This document shows, piece after piece, positions 1-7,790 of a stretch of 64,000 nt of DNA. The stretch is from Zunongwangia mangrovi (GTDB taxonomy: Bacteria; Bacteroidota; Bacteroidia; Flavobacteriales; Flavobacteriaceae). A program made the translations under genes and the position numbers. Each line of letters begins with the position of its first letter. Positions within the stretch are counted from its first letter, which is position 1. The stretch covers positions 186,001 through 250,000 of the forward strand of contig NZ_FOKV01000003.1 of the NCBI RefSeq assembly GCF_900112105.1, in the 5' to 3' direction. The notes beneath the pieces were generated by a model, which did not search any database, had not been told where the DNA came from, and saw only the letters and a program-made list of their open reading frames with translations.

Positions 1-90
1 CTGCTTTATATGTACCTTGCCAATCGGGATGTTTCGAAATTCGCTATTAATAGATCAAAAAAAACGTATGATTTCAATCAATATAAATGA
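1..90 (+). CDS. C-terminal end of an unidentified protein (cut by window edge)
   Basis: Frame 1 is open from the first base to a TGA at 88-90, giving 29 residues that end in TYDFNQYK. The composition (aromatic, lysine and asparagine rich) looks like a real flavobacterial C-terminus, but the stretch is too short for a family call. The next gene lies on the opposite strand and converges on it, so this would be the end of a rightward gene that starts left of the window. It could also be a chance open stretch. Confidence 0.35.
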   Translation: MLYMYLANRDVSKFAINRSKKTYDFNQYK

Positions 91-153
91 CTAGATGGAG
101 TCAATTTCATACATCGAGAAATAAATTGAGTATAGATATACAGATTAATTTGT

Positions 154-1098
154 TTACATAGTTTGTTCCAAATCAACTTTTAATTGTGGCATCGCCTCAC
201 CAGGAATCAACTTATAAATAATTAGATGTTTATTATTTGTTTGTTTTCCATCTTGGAATATCGGAAAGCTCCGCTTAAGTCTACCTTTTTCTATCTCATA
301 AGTATCATAGCCTTTATAGGCTCCATTCTTTAAATTAAATTCATTTACAGGAAAGTTTACCAGACTCATTGATTTTTTATGATTTGTAGTGAAAACAATC
401 AGGTCTGATTTATGTGTTTCAAAATTCTGCAATTGTATAATTAATTCAGGGGCACCATCCTGATCGAGATCAGTTATTTGTGTGTTTACTATTTCCATAT
501 CTAAAGATTGCGTATAGATAGAATTATCTTTAGATAAACCCATAGGAATAACCTTCAAAACTTTTGCTTCATTTTTACTGGTAACATTGATCTCAAAATT
601 AACCCTTTCGCTATGAAGATATTTCGAATAAACTCTTGGATCAACTTGAGCAGCATCTAAATTTCTTTCAATCATTCGATAAGATCCTTCGATACTGGCA
701 CCACCGGAACAGAAATATGCCAAATCCTGTGGTGATTTAGAGAAAATAGAAAGAGTAGATTTATTAAATTTAAATTGTACCGGTAAGGTTGTTTTTATAG
801 ATTGATAAATACTGTCATCTATCTTTATTGCAAGGCAGTGAAGTGTACAGGTTGGTCTTTTTAGATCTGCTCTAGATCTGATCGATACCTTTATTATGGT
901 ATCAGTAATTGAAGTTATTTCAACACCTACCCAGTCATAGCCGTCATTTCGATCTTCGTATCTGTCAGCTACATACGTACCGTCTGGAATTATATTCTTT
1001 TGGTGTAGGTCAATTAGATGCTCTTTATTTGGATCATTATTCTTGCAACTTAGACAAAGAAATAGGGAGAACACCAATATAAAAAATCTAAAATACAT
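154..1098 (-). CDS. Hypothetical lipoprotein
   Basis: Secreted protein of about 314 residues with a hydrophobic signal and a possible lipobox ending in LSC followed by KNND, so probably lipid-anchored. The ATG at 1098 is preferred: it starts right before the hydrophobic signal and leaves 10 bp to the upstream stop, whereas an in-frame ATG at 1125 would overlap the upstream gene by 17 bp. The middle contains DLDQDGAPEL, an EF-hand or FG-GAP-like acidic loop often seen in Bacteroidetes proteins that report a numeric property. No family was recognised. It is probably co-transcribed with the three minus-strand genes to its right. Confidence 0.75.
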   Translation of the reverse strand: MYFRFFILVFSLFLCLSCKNNDPNKEHLIDLHQKNIIPDGTYVADRYEDRNDGYDWVGVEITSITDTIIKVSIRSRADLKRPTCTLHCLAIKIDDSIYQSIKTTLPVQFKFNKSTLSIFSKSPQDLAYFCSGGASIEGSYRMIERNLDAAQVDPRVYSKYLHSERVNFEINVTSKNEAKVLKVIPMGLSKDNSIYTQSLDMEIVNTQITDLDQDGAPELIIQLQNFETHKSDLIVFTTNHKKSMSLVNFPVNEFNLKNGAYKGYDTYEIEKGRLKRSFPIFQDGKQTNNKHLIIYKLIPGEAMPQLKVDLEQTM

Positions 1099-1108
1099 AA
1101 TTTGTAAT

Positions 1109-2107
1109 TTAAAATTGGTCAGCAATTCTCTTCATATTTTCAGGAGGATCTAAACGATAACCGATAAAAAATAAACCATACCACGAATCGTTTTGTATTC
1201 TAGTATCAATATCATTTTTATAATTTAAAGACTTGTAGGATACTCTTGCTCCCATAAGAAAGGTGTCTGTATTGAATCCGAGTTGAATACCTCCACCATA
1301 TTCTTGGGTGAAGTATGTGTTATTCTCCCTTTCATTAATATTCTCTCCTCGCTGTCTATAACTCTCAAATCGGGTACCTAAACCTCCATATACATATGGC
1401 GACAAATTAAACATTTCAGCAAGAACCCAGTTATAGTAATAATTAAGATCTAAGCTTAGGTCAAAGTCCTTTTCTTTTCCCCTATAATCTTCAAAATTAT
1501 TCGAAAACTCAGTATAGCCATAATTAAATCTAGGTACAAAGCTTCCGGTGCTATAACGCTGCCATTCTCTTTGATAAACTAAATTTTCTATGGAAAAATT
1601 GGGATTAAGAATATAGGCAGTGGATCCCCCGTAAAATGTACGTTTTAGGTCTGGAAAAAGCAAGTAAGGGTTTTCAGCAGTTAAGTTGTCGTTATAATCG
1701 TTAGAGTTTACAACATAAAACCCTTTCATACGCTGATAGGTTAACTGCTGTACAAACTGGCCTGGAAATAAAGATATACTGAAGTCTGAGTAACTACTTT
1801 CGCCTTTTTCCTCATCACCATGATTTCCGGGTAAAAAATCTGGAGTAAATGAATAAGATAAACTAAAAATCTTATAATCTAGTAGTAAGGTGAGCCGGAG
1901 ATCATTATTCAAAGCAAGGTTTAATTCCTGATCAATGTCATCAGTCGATATATAATAATTCTCTAAATGAGAATCGACGTTTAATTTAATTTGCATTTTT
2001 TCAGCATAGGATATAATAGCCGAGGAATCCTTTTGCTGGGCTCTAGTAACCTGAGTAAAGCACGAGAAGAAGAAAAGGGGCAATAGAAAAGTTGATTTAT
2101 AGAACAT
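1109..2107 (-). CDS. DUF4421-like outer-membrane beta-barrel protein
   Basis: 332 residues with an N-terminal signal peptide ending near TRAQQ. The rest alternates hydrophobic and aromatic residues in strands (for example ALNNDLRLTLLLDYKIFSLS, and repeated Y/F-rich strands at the C-terminal end), as expected of a transmembrane beta-barrel. The arrangement with KGFYVVN and a YGGG-containing late strand resembles DUF4421 proteins of Bacteroidetes; this is a recollection and was not checked by a profile search. Its start overlaps the end of the DUF3667 gene by 11 bp, so the two are likely translationally coupled. Function unknown. Confidence 0.7.
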   Translation of the reverse strand: MFYKSTFLLPLFFFSCFTQVTRAQQKDSSAIISYAEKMQIKLNVDSHLENYYISTDDIDQELNLALNNDLRLTLLLDYKIFSLSYSFTPDFLPGNHGDEEKGESSYSDFSISLFPGQFVQQLTYQRMKGFYVVNSNDYNDNLTAENPYLLFPDLKRTFYGGSTAYILNPNFSIENLVYQREWQRYSTGSFVPRFNYGYTEFSNNFEDYRGKEKDFDLSLDLNYYYNWVLAEMFNLSPYVYGGLGTRFESYRQRGENINERENNTYFTQEYGGGIQLGFNTDTFLMGARVSYKSLNYKNDIDTRIQNDSWYGLFFIGYRLDPPENMKRIADQF

Positions 2108-2822
2108 AATAGAGAATAGAGATTAGAATAATTAATATTAAATAAGATAAACCCAGACTTAAAACTGTTTTGATGATTAGCGTAATAGTTTTTAATTTGA
2201 AAAATTGAAAATAACACCAGCCAATAAGAGAGATATCTACGATCAACTGTATGCGAGTAATTAATTGGCGTATTTGAGGCTCTTCAGGTACAACATATAA
2301 AATGCTCAGAGTGACAGTATGAAAAACCAGTCTTTGACTTGCAGCATAAGTATTAAGAACAAAATGTTCTGAAAAGTTATATCCTTTTTTTTTAAATAAG
2401 ATCCATGAGCTAAATGAAAACACGTGTAGCGTCATTAGAACATAGTACACATAATTCCCATCTAATGACTTAATAAGATGCATGGATCTCTCGTCTTCGC
2501 TGAACTTATTTGTAGTCTGGTAAAAAAGATCAATATCTAGATAGTGATATAAGAAACTGTAAATCGTGGATAATACAATGAGCATTGAGACCGGCATAAA
2601 ATATCCAACCCTTTTACCTACAATATAATCCTTAATAGCGTATCCCGGGCGAGTGAATAGTTCTTTAATCGTAAAGAACATTCCGGAGTCGATATTAAAA
2701 AGCCCTAGCTGTAAATCATTGAATATAAATTCACGACGAATTCTTTTTACGGTTGCCTTTTGTCCACATTGATTACAATAGTTTCCTTGAAATCGATTAT
2801 GGCAATTTTTACAAATTGTCAT
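2097..2822 (-). CDS. DUF3667 zinc-ribbon membrane protein
   Basis: 241 residues. The N-terminus carries a zinc-ribbon with two pairs of cysteines, CKNCHNRF and YCNQCGQKA. It is followed by a conserved segment that includes SGMFFTIKELFTRPG and IVGKRVGYFMPVSMLIV, the hallmark of DUF3667, and then by about four to five transmembrane helices. Members are inner-membrane proteins of unknown function, common in Bacteroidetes. It sits between the CsgG-like gene (36 bp away) and the beta-barrel gene (overlapping), consistent with one envelope operon. Confidence 0.85.
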   Translation of the reverse strand: MTICKNCHNRFQGNYCNQCGQKATVKRIRREFIFNDLQLGLFNIDSGMFFTIKELFTRPGYAIKDYIVGKRVGYFMPVSMLIVLSTIYSFLYHYLDIDLFYQTTNKFSEDERSMHLIKSLDGNYVYYVLMTLHVFSFSSWILFKKKGYNFSEHFVLNTYAASQRLVFHTVTLSILYVVPEEPQIRQLITRIQLIVDISLIGWCYFQFFKLKTITLIIKTVLSLGLSYLILIILISILYYVL

Positions 2823-2858
2823 CAGCAGAATTCTAAATGTTAAGAGCCTTTGTTACTC

Positions 2859-3710
2859 CTATTTGTTTTTACTACCCCAAGGACATCTTTTAATCAGATA
2901 ATTTAGGGTTCCATCATAGGTATCTAAAGAATTTCCAAACCCATTTCGGCTAACTGAATATAGATTACTTCCGGTATCAGAAAAGATATTTAGTTCTATG
3001 GAAGTGTCATAATTTGAAACTGTTGAAGAATTGTTGGAAGTAAATTCTTTCCCTGAACTTTTATTTTCTTTTTTATCTTTGTCCTTTTCGGTCTTATCTT
3101 TATATGTTGTACTGGAACTTCCATAGGAACGAGTACCTTCAAAACTAATATTGGCTGTTCCATAGACTACAAATTCAACGCCCAAAAGTTCAGCTACTTT
3201 TTGTGGCATCATAGTTTTAATACTGTTAGGGTCCAAATTGTTCTTTAAAAGTAGTGCATTAGTTGTCATGGGATCCTGAACTATAATTTGATGTGTATTC
3301 TTTTTAAAAGAATTGATTGCCGCATGTTGAATTTGACCAGACATGGCTTCGCTCATTAGACCTTGATCATTAGAAACCATTGTAAATGGCAATACCGCCA
3401 GTTTATTTTTCCGTTCAGCAGCGGTAGAAGTTGGTGAATTTGAAGTTTGTACCTGCGGTTGCGAAATAATCTGGGTACGACCACTTGCGAAAACAATTTT
3501 TTGAATGTTAGATTTCTTCAGCTCGTAAGTTAGGTCTTCTCCGGTGTAAACAAAATCTATACTGGTCTCATGTATTCCGGTTACTTTTCCGTCTTTAGTT
3601 TCACCGTTAATCATATAAATAACATCCGTTTTCTCTTGAGCAAAAATGTTTGAAGCAATGAAATTTAAAATAATTAGAACAATTGTAATAAGTGATTTTT
3701 GTAGGTTCAT
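2859..3710 (-). CDS. CsgG/LpoB-like secreted protein
   Basis: 283 residues with a signal peptide (cleavage near IFAQ). Residues about 30-75 form a small beta-rich unit (VIYMINGETKDGKV...) of the kind that precedes SH3-like folds. From residue 103 the sequence KLAVLPF, later VAELLGVEFVVYGTANIS, matches the beta-alpha pattern of CsgG, TolB-N and LpoB-type periplasmic domains (AVLPF at the start, 'ELLGA..VVYG' in the middle). A lysine-rich low-complexity insert (KTEKDKDKKENK) separates the last strands. It is probably the first gene of the leftward operon reaching to about 154. Exact role unknown; curli-type secretion is not implied. Confidence 0.7.
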   Translation of the reverse strand: MNLQKSLITIVLIILNFIASNIFAQEKTDVIYMINGETKDGKVTGIHETSIDFVYTGEDLTYELKKSNIQKIVFASGRTQIISQPQVQTSNSPTSTAAERKNKLAVLPFTMVSNDQGLMSEAMSGQIQHAAINSFKKNTHQIIVQDPMTTNALLLKNNLDPNSIKTMMPQKVAELLGVEFVVYGTANISFEGTRSYGSSSTTYKDKTEKDKDKKENKSSGKEFTSNNSSTVSNYDTSIELNIFSDTGSNLYSVSRNGFGNSLDTYDGTLNYLIKRCPWGSKNK

Positions 3711-4875
3711 ATTTGAAAAAGAGTTGATTAGTAATTACTAATATAGTTAATTTTTTAACATTTTAATGTTAAATTAAAATCATTGAAAAATAAATTTTTA
3801 AAACTAAGTGATAATATTCAAAGTAGTTTTTACTGATTGAATTAAGATTCTTAATCTTCAAAATGATACCGTCATTATCTTCCTAACTCAAATACTCTTC
3901 GCTTTATTAAAAGTAATAGTAAAAAATAACAATATCCTTATTGATTTTGTACGATCTAGGATATGATTTTATTGGTTTTTGGATCAGAAAGTAAAGCGTC
4001 ATTATTTTTGATTTAATGATTAAATGGAGGTAATATGTTTATGAGATAGAAGTACTCATTTGAGAGATAAAATCAGTTTTATATTTATGCAACTCAAAAT
4101 GTTTTCATGGATTTTTTACTGTAAAACCTCTGGGAAGCCCTAGAAATAGGTGATTTTTTACTGTAAATTTCACGGAAAATTGAAAATTCAGCTATTATTT
4201 GGGTAGTCCTCACCCTATTTCTCTTCACTCTGTTGCAGTCAAAACGATCCGTCGAAATGGTCTTGAACATAAGCCAAAAGCAAATAAAAATTTTAATTGA
4301 TTGAAGCGGAAAATTTGCTTTTACCTAACGTTCGCTTTAGCAACATTCCGGTAAAGTTGACCGATCTGCATTGCATAGTTTTAAGCTTACTCCGATATTT
4401 TAAAACCTCACCTTTTTGATCTCAAAAGAACAGGTTTAGCATTAGCGGGTGCATAACCCGGTCAGCTTCGCTTTCCTATTTATAGCCCTTTTCCTAATCC
4501 TAAATCCTGTAGAAGAATCTATATCAAAAAGGTAATGTGACGGCTCTAAAAGAAGTAAATGAAATAATCCTAAAGCCTATTTCATTCGATCTTTAGTAGT
4601 GATTCAATGGAACGAAAAAGGCAAATGCTCGGGATAAAAAAAGTAAATGGAATTAATAACGCTTCCCCTTAAACATCTCTTTTTTTTAATTGCGACCAGG
4701 GGGAGCAATCAAGATTGTGTCCACAGATACACATCTTGAATTAGGATCTATATTAGAATTTTCCGTTGGATGGGAACCCGTGTCCCCATCATTGGAAATC
4801 CTCGTTTGGCATTCCCTTTTTTTTAGCTTTTCAAAGCTTAAGGAATAGAACATTATTTTAATTCAATAATCAGAT
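3711..4875. other. Long non-coding stretch, probable mobile-element debris
   Basis: About 1.16 kb without a convincing gene. The first 300 bp is AT-rich and would hold the promoter of the leftward operon. A 16-bp direct repeat (gattttttactgtaaa) occurs at 4110-4125 and 4152-4167. The base composition becomes more GC-rich between about 4200 and 4840, unlike ordinary intergenic DNA here. This suggests eroded coding sequence of the element whose primase start lies at 4876-5085. A 58-codon minus-strand frame (4094-4270) exists but is not convincing. Confidence 0.5.
4110..4167. repeat. 16-bp direct repeat pair
   Basis: gattttttactgtaaa occurs at 4110-4125 and again at 4152-4167, 26 bp apart. There are only two copies, so this is not a CRISPR. 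It may be a protein-binding direct repeat or part of the eroded mobile element. Confidence 0.6.
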
Positions 4876-5085
4876 TTAGGCAATTTCCTCCTTTTCCAAT
4901 CCGAAGTCGTACCAGCGATTTTTATGATAAGAGACATGGAAAGAGGCCTGTGTTTCTGACCGCAGGGGACTCAGAAACCAGGCTTCTTTCACCATTGTTT
5001 TGCTGTGATAATGACCTAATTTAGCGAGTATGTGTACGATGTCTAAATTACGGTCTTGTTCACAGCATATTTTCTTTATTTTCAT
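4837..5085 (-). pseudogene. Decayed N-terminus of a CHC2-finger/toprim primase
   Basis: The minus-strand frame from 5085 reads MKIKKICCEQDRNLDIVHIL, then AKLGHYHSKTMVKEAWFLSP and RSETQASFHV..RWYDFG. This is the typical start of the CHC2 zinc-finger toprim primases of Bacteroidetes mobilizable elements (ILAKLGHYP..., AWFLSPFR.E...SF.V, WYDHG.GKGGN). After YDFG the frame runs into EKEEIA and a stop. Adding one base restores GKGGNCLNLIIEL, the expected continuation, before a second stop near 4860. Only about 80 of several hundred residues remain, so the gene is a relic. An iteron-like array lies just upstream. Confidence 0.75.
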
Positions 5086-5110
5086 AAATGTTCTATTTTC
5101 TGGATTTTTT

Positions 5111-5315
5111 TGATGAATTGATGAGAAACCCTTTTTAGCCCTTGTAGATATTGAGCTGAAGCTGTCATCAAAAATTCATCAATTCATCATTTTTATTTTC
5201 AACAGCATGTTTTTATTCATCACTTTTATTTTTGATGAATATTTGATGAGTAAATGATGAGCCATTAAACCCCTATAAATACAGGGCTTAACCTTCCCCG
5301 TTCATCAATTCATCA
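5111..5315. repeat. Iteron-like array of ATTCATCA octamers
   Basis: The octamer ATTCATCA, or its complement TGATGAAT, recurs at 5111-5118 (-), 5174-5181, 5182-5189, 5215-5222, 5233-5240 (-) and 5308-5315. One-mismatch copies lie at about 5119, 5244, 5255 and 5300. The 14-mer TCATCAATTCATCA occurs exactly at 5176-5189 and 5302-5315, and in inverted form at 5111-5124. The array sits just upstream of the relic primase start at 5085. Iterons next to a primase or replication gene are typical of replication origins or autoregulatory sites; that role is inferred. Confidence 0.65.
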
Positions 5316-5408
5316 AAATTCTCGGTCAGAAACGACCTTGAAATGTTAAAATAGCGGCCTTTCGCTTCCCGCTGCTCTATCGATCCATCCCCCCCACCAT
5401 ACCAATCT

Positions 5409-5895
5409 TTGATAGCAAAGTGTATTCCTTTGATTCTCCAATTTCCAGTAATTCTTCAACAGTCGTCTAAGCTGGGTAAGATTACGGATAATATTTTACG
5501 ATTTAAGTATATTCGCTTCAGTGGTAATATTGTTATAAATCTTAATAAGACAACAACCGTTATTGGAAAGTGGAATGATCTTTCTGGTGGAGATACAAAA
5601 GATATTATCGAAAGTGGACTTTCAAAGTCGGCGAAAATTTAGGCGGTTTTAATGCATTATGTGAATCTCCAAATCCTACTTGGAATGATAGTCAGATCTG
5701 GAATTACATTAGCGAAACTTAGTTGAGAGATGCTGCTAGTCGCGGAAATATAATTAGAGTTGTTTTAGATATCCTATCATCAAATATTTGGTACTTTGTC
5801 TTTCTTCGTTAGAGAGCATAAGATATTAATTAAACCTATAAATGAAGGTGGACTGGGGTATACTTATGATTCAATAAGTTTTAGCTACATTAGAT
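5409..5895 (+). pseudogene. Broken polymorphic-toxin C-terminal domain
   Basis: The frame around 5485-5635 reads ITDNILRFKYIRFSGNIVIN, then KTTTVIGKWNDLSGGDTKD and IIESGLSKS. One added base near 5632 continues it as GENLGGFNALCESPNPTW. An in-frame TAG and a further shift precede LRDAASRGNIIRVV and FVREHKILIKPINEGGLGYT, ending at a TAA at 5893-5895. The overall pattern (KTTTV.G.W, GLSKSG.N.GGFN.L, RG..IR, FGRE, GY.Y) is what I remember from C-terminal toxin domains of Bacteroidetes RHS and other polymorphic toxins. No signal, delivery domain or credible start is present. The next ORF, 12 bp downstream, is the likely immunity gene. Confidence 0.6.
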
Positions 5896-5907
5896 AAATA
5901 TTAAAAA

Positions 5908-6240
5908 ATGGAAAACAACTTAAGTTTAAAATATGTTGAACAAAGATGGGAGGGCCTTGAATGCTGGGTTGGTAATGATGAAATTTTTTGGGTAAGATTA
6001 GATTTCTTCTTAGAGTATTACATAGCTAAAAATGTTCTTTTATCACTTAAATACAAAAAAGAAATTAAAAATTTTAATATAGCGAAAGAATATTACCAAT
6101 CGTTATATGAGAAATTTATGAATATTACCTTGAACGGGAAAAATTTTGATTATAGCAAATATATTAAGTGGCAAAAATTAAATAAACTAGAAGTTCAGCA
6201 AGCAGTTAAGCTGATTTCCTCTTCAAATAATGAACTTTAG
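5908..6240 (+). CDS. Probable orphan immunity protein
   Basis: An intact 110-residue, soluble protein that starts 12 bp after the end of the broken toxin domain, on the same strand. It is rich in aromatic residues and lysine (RWEGLECWVGNDEIFWVRLD near the N-terminus) and has no signal peptide or membrane segment. Small size, position directly after a toxin C-terminal domain and low GC are typical of immunity genes. No named immunity family was recognised, so the role rests on context. It may be retained because it protects against sibling cells that still carry the toxin. Confidence 0.6.
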   Translation: MENNLSLKYVEQRWEGLECWVGNDEIFWVRLDFFLEYYIAKNVLLSLKYKKEIKNFNIAKEYYQSLYEKFMNITLNGKNFDYSKYIKWQKLNKLEVQQAVKLISSSNNEL

Positions 6241-6586
6241 ATTATTTTCATGGTATTTTTTATTAATTTTATAATAGAAGTATCAAACGCCTTCAATATG
6301 TTCTGATTAAAATGTGAGTTAATCGTGAGTTCCAAAATTGGAAACCGCGGCAAACCATATAAATACTGCGGGTTTCAGAATGTTACAAGCGTTCTGTCAT
6401 CCCGACTTTTAAAATTATCCGAAAAGAGAATGATCTTATTCATTCCCTTTTTTGTTTTGTAGTTTATAATTAGAATTATAGAAAAGCGCAATCCTGTTGA
6501 ATAGAATTTATCGGTATTTTCAATAAATTTATACAAGTGTTTTTTAGTCTTTACAAAAAAGGCTAATTCAAAAAATCCAAAAAATA
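6241..6586. other. Intergenic stretch upstream of the GH43 gene
   Basis: About 345 bp. It holds the att-like remnant described separately (6314-6406), and then AT-rich sequence that must contain the promoter of the GH43 lipoprotein gene. No further gene or strong hairpin was seen. Confidence 0.5.
6314..6406. other. Possible attachment-site remnant (tRNA-Pro 3' end) with arm-like repeats
   Basis: TTCTGTCATCCCGAC at 6392-6406 resembles the 3' end (T-arm and acceptor strand) of bacterial tRNA-Pro genes, but no tRNA body precedes it. The repeat GTGAGTT occurs twice, at 6314-6320 and 6325-6331, like arm-type sites of tyrosine recombinases. Together they could be the distal attachment site of an element that integrated in a tRNA-Pro gene and whose other end lies left of the window. 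No integrase gene is present here. Supporting evidence would be an intact tRNA-Pro with the same 15 bases to the left. Confidence 0.35.
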
Positions 6587-7582
6587 ATGACCTGTATTTT
6601 TAAAAAATCAGTTAGAGCAATTTCAGTATTATTGTTAGTTGTACTGGTAAGTTGTTCTGAACAAAAGAAAAATGACATTGTTTTACAAGATCCGCTTATC
6701 GATGGCGATTTTGCAGATCCATCGATCGTAAAATACGAGGATAAATATTATATCTACGCCACGATAGATCCCTGGGGAGCAGAAGAACTTGGAGTTTTAG
6801 AATCAGATGACTTCGTGCATTGGGAGCAAAAGCATATTAACTGGCCAACAAAAGAACTTTGTACCAGTGAAACTTCTAATTCAAGCAATGTATGGGCTCC
6901 TTCCGTAATTCAGGGGAAAGATGGTAAGTTTTATATGTATGTGTCTGTAGGCAGTGAAGTTTGGGCTGGTGTGAGCGATCATCCTTTAGGTCCCTGGAAA
7001 AATGCTAAAAGCGATAATTCGCCACTTATTCAAGGCAATATGTTTCCTGAATATCACATGATCGATGCTGAAGTTTTTATAGACGATGATAAACAGGTGT
7101 ATTTATATTGGGGATCTGGACTAAATTGGGTAAACGGGCATTGTTTTGTGGTTCCATTGAAAGACGATATGATTTCTTTCGATGAGGCTGAAATAAAAGA
7201 TATTACCCCACCAAATTATTTTGAAGCACCGTTTATGGTTAAAAAAGACGGAACTTATTTTTTAATGTATTCTGACGGAAAATGCACTACAGAAACTTAT
7301 AAAGTAAGATATGCTAAAGCCAATAATCCATTTGGGCCATTTTCTGAAGGCGAAAATAGTCCGGTTTTAACGACTTCTGAAGATAAATCAACTTTAGGGC
7401 CAGGCCATCATAGCGTATTTACTGAAGGCGGTCATGATTATATTTTATACCATCGCATAACCGATAATAGTGATCAATTGTATAGAGGGTTGACTATTGA
7501 TAGTCTTAATTTTTCGGCTGATGAAATTGAAGTGGTAAGACCAGCCAAAACCTTGATGAATTTAGAGAAAACTAAAAAATAA
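6587..7582 (+). CDS. GH43 family glycoside hydrolase, lipoprotein
   Basis: 331 residues. A lipoprotein signal with lipobox LVSC (Cys23) places it on the membrane surface. The five-bladed propeller of GH43 begins at DGDFADPSIV, where Asp44 is the likely general base. Asp160 in YHMIDAEVFID is the likely pKa modulator and Glu213 in YFEAPFMV the likely acid. GH43 enzymes are mostly alpha-L-arabinofuranosidases, beta-xylosidases or arabinanases; the exact substrate cannot be read from the sequence. The gene converges on a second GH43 gene. Length is normal for a single-domain member. Confidence 0.9.
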   Translation: MTCIFKKSVRAISVLLLVVLVSCSEQKKNDIVLQDPLIDGDFADPSIVKYEDKYYIYATIDPWGAEELGVLESDDFVHWEQKHINWPTKELCTSETSNSSNVWAPSVIQGKDGKFYMYVSVGSEVWAGVSDHPLGPWKNAKSDNSPLIQGNMFPEYHMIDAEVFIDDDKQVYLYWGSGLNWVNGHCFVVPLKDDMISFDEAEIKDITPPNYFEAPFMVKKDGTYFLMYSDGKCTTETYKVRYAKANNPFGPFSEGENSPVLTTSEDKSTLGPGHHSVFTEGGHDYILYHRITDNSDQLYRGLTIDSLNFSADEIEVVRPAKTLMNLEKTKK

Positions 7583-7790
7583 CTGCATTTTTAGTAGAAT
7601 TTCGGTTTTAAAAAAAGGGCGAATTCTATAGAATCTTAAAGCAGAAACTTCAATAATTAGAAAAACGGCGTTATTGGAAAGCGCTTCAAATTCAATTAAA
7701 TCTGTTTTTCCAAAAGGAAACCAAAAAATCGATACGTAGAAAACTAAACTCTAGGCTTATAATTCTTCACCATTCTACCGTGATTAAATC

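Noticed and set aside
4110-4167. Possible CRISPR repeats
   Set aside because: Only two copies with a single spacer and no cas genes. CRISPR arrays need more regular spacing.
4094-4270. Minus-strand frame of 58 codons with two YSKKS strings
   Set aside because: The internal similarity is fully explained by the 16-bp direct repeat at 4110 and 4152. No start context, promoter or recognisable protein was found.
5409-5642. A 77-residue plus-strand ORF as a stand-alone gene
   Set aside because: It starts at a TTG without context, and its C-terminal half continues in another frame with one added base. It is treated as part of a broken toxin domain.
7593-7630. Hairpin tagaattt/aattcta after the first GH43 gene as a terminator
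   Set aside because: Stem is interrupted by a bulge, AT-rich and followed by no T-run. Not supported.
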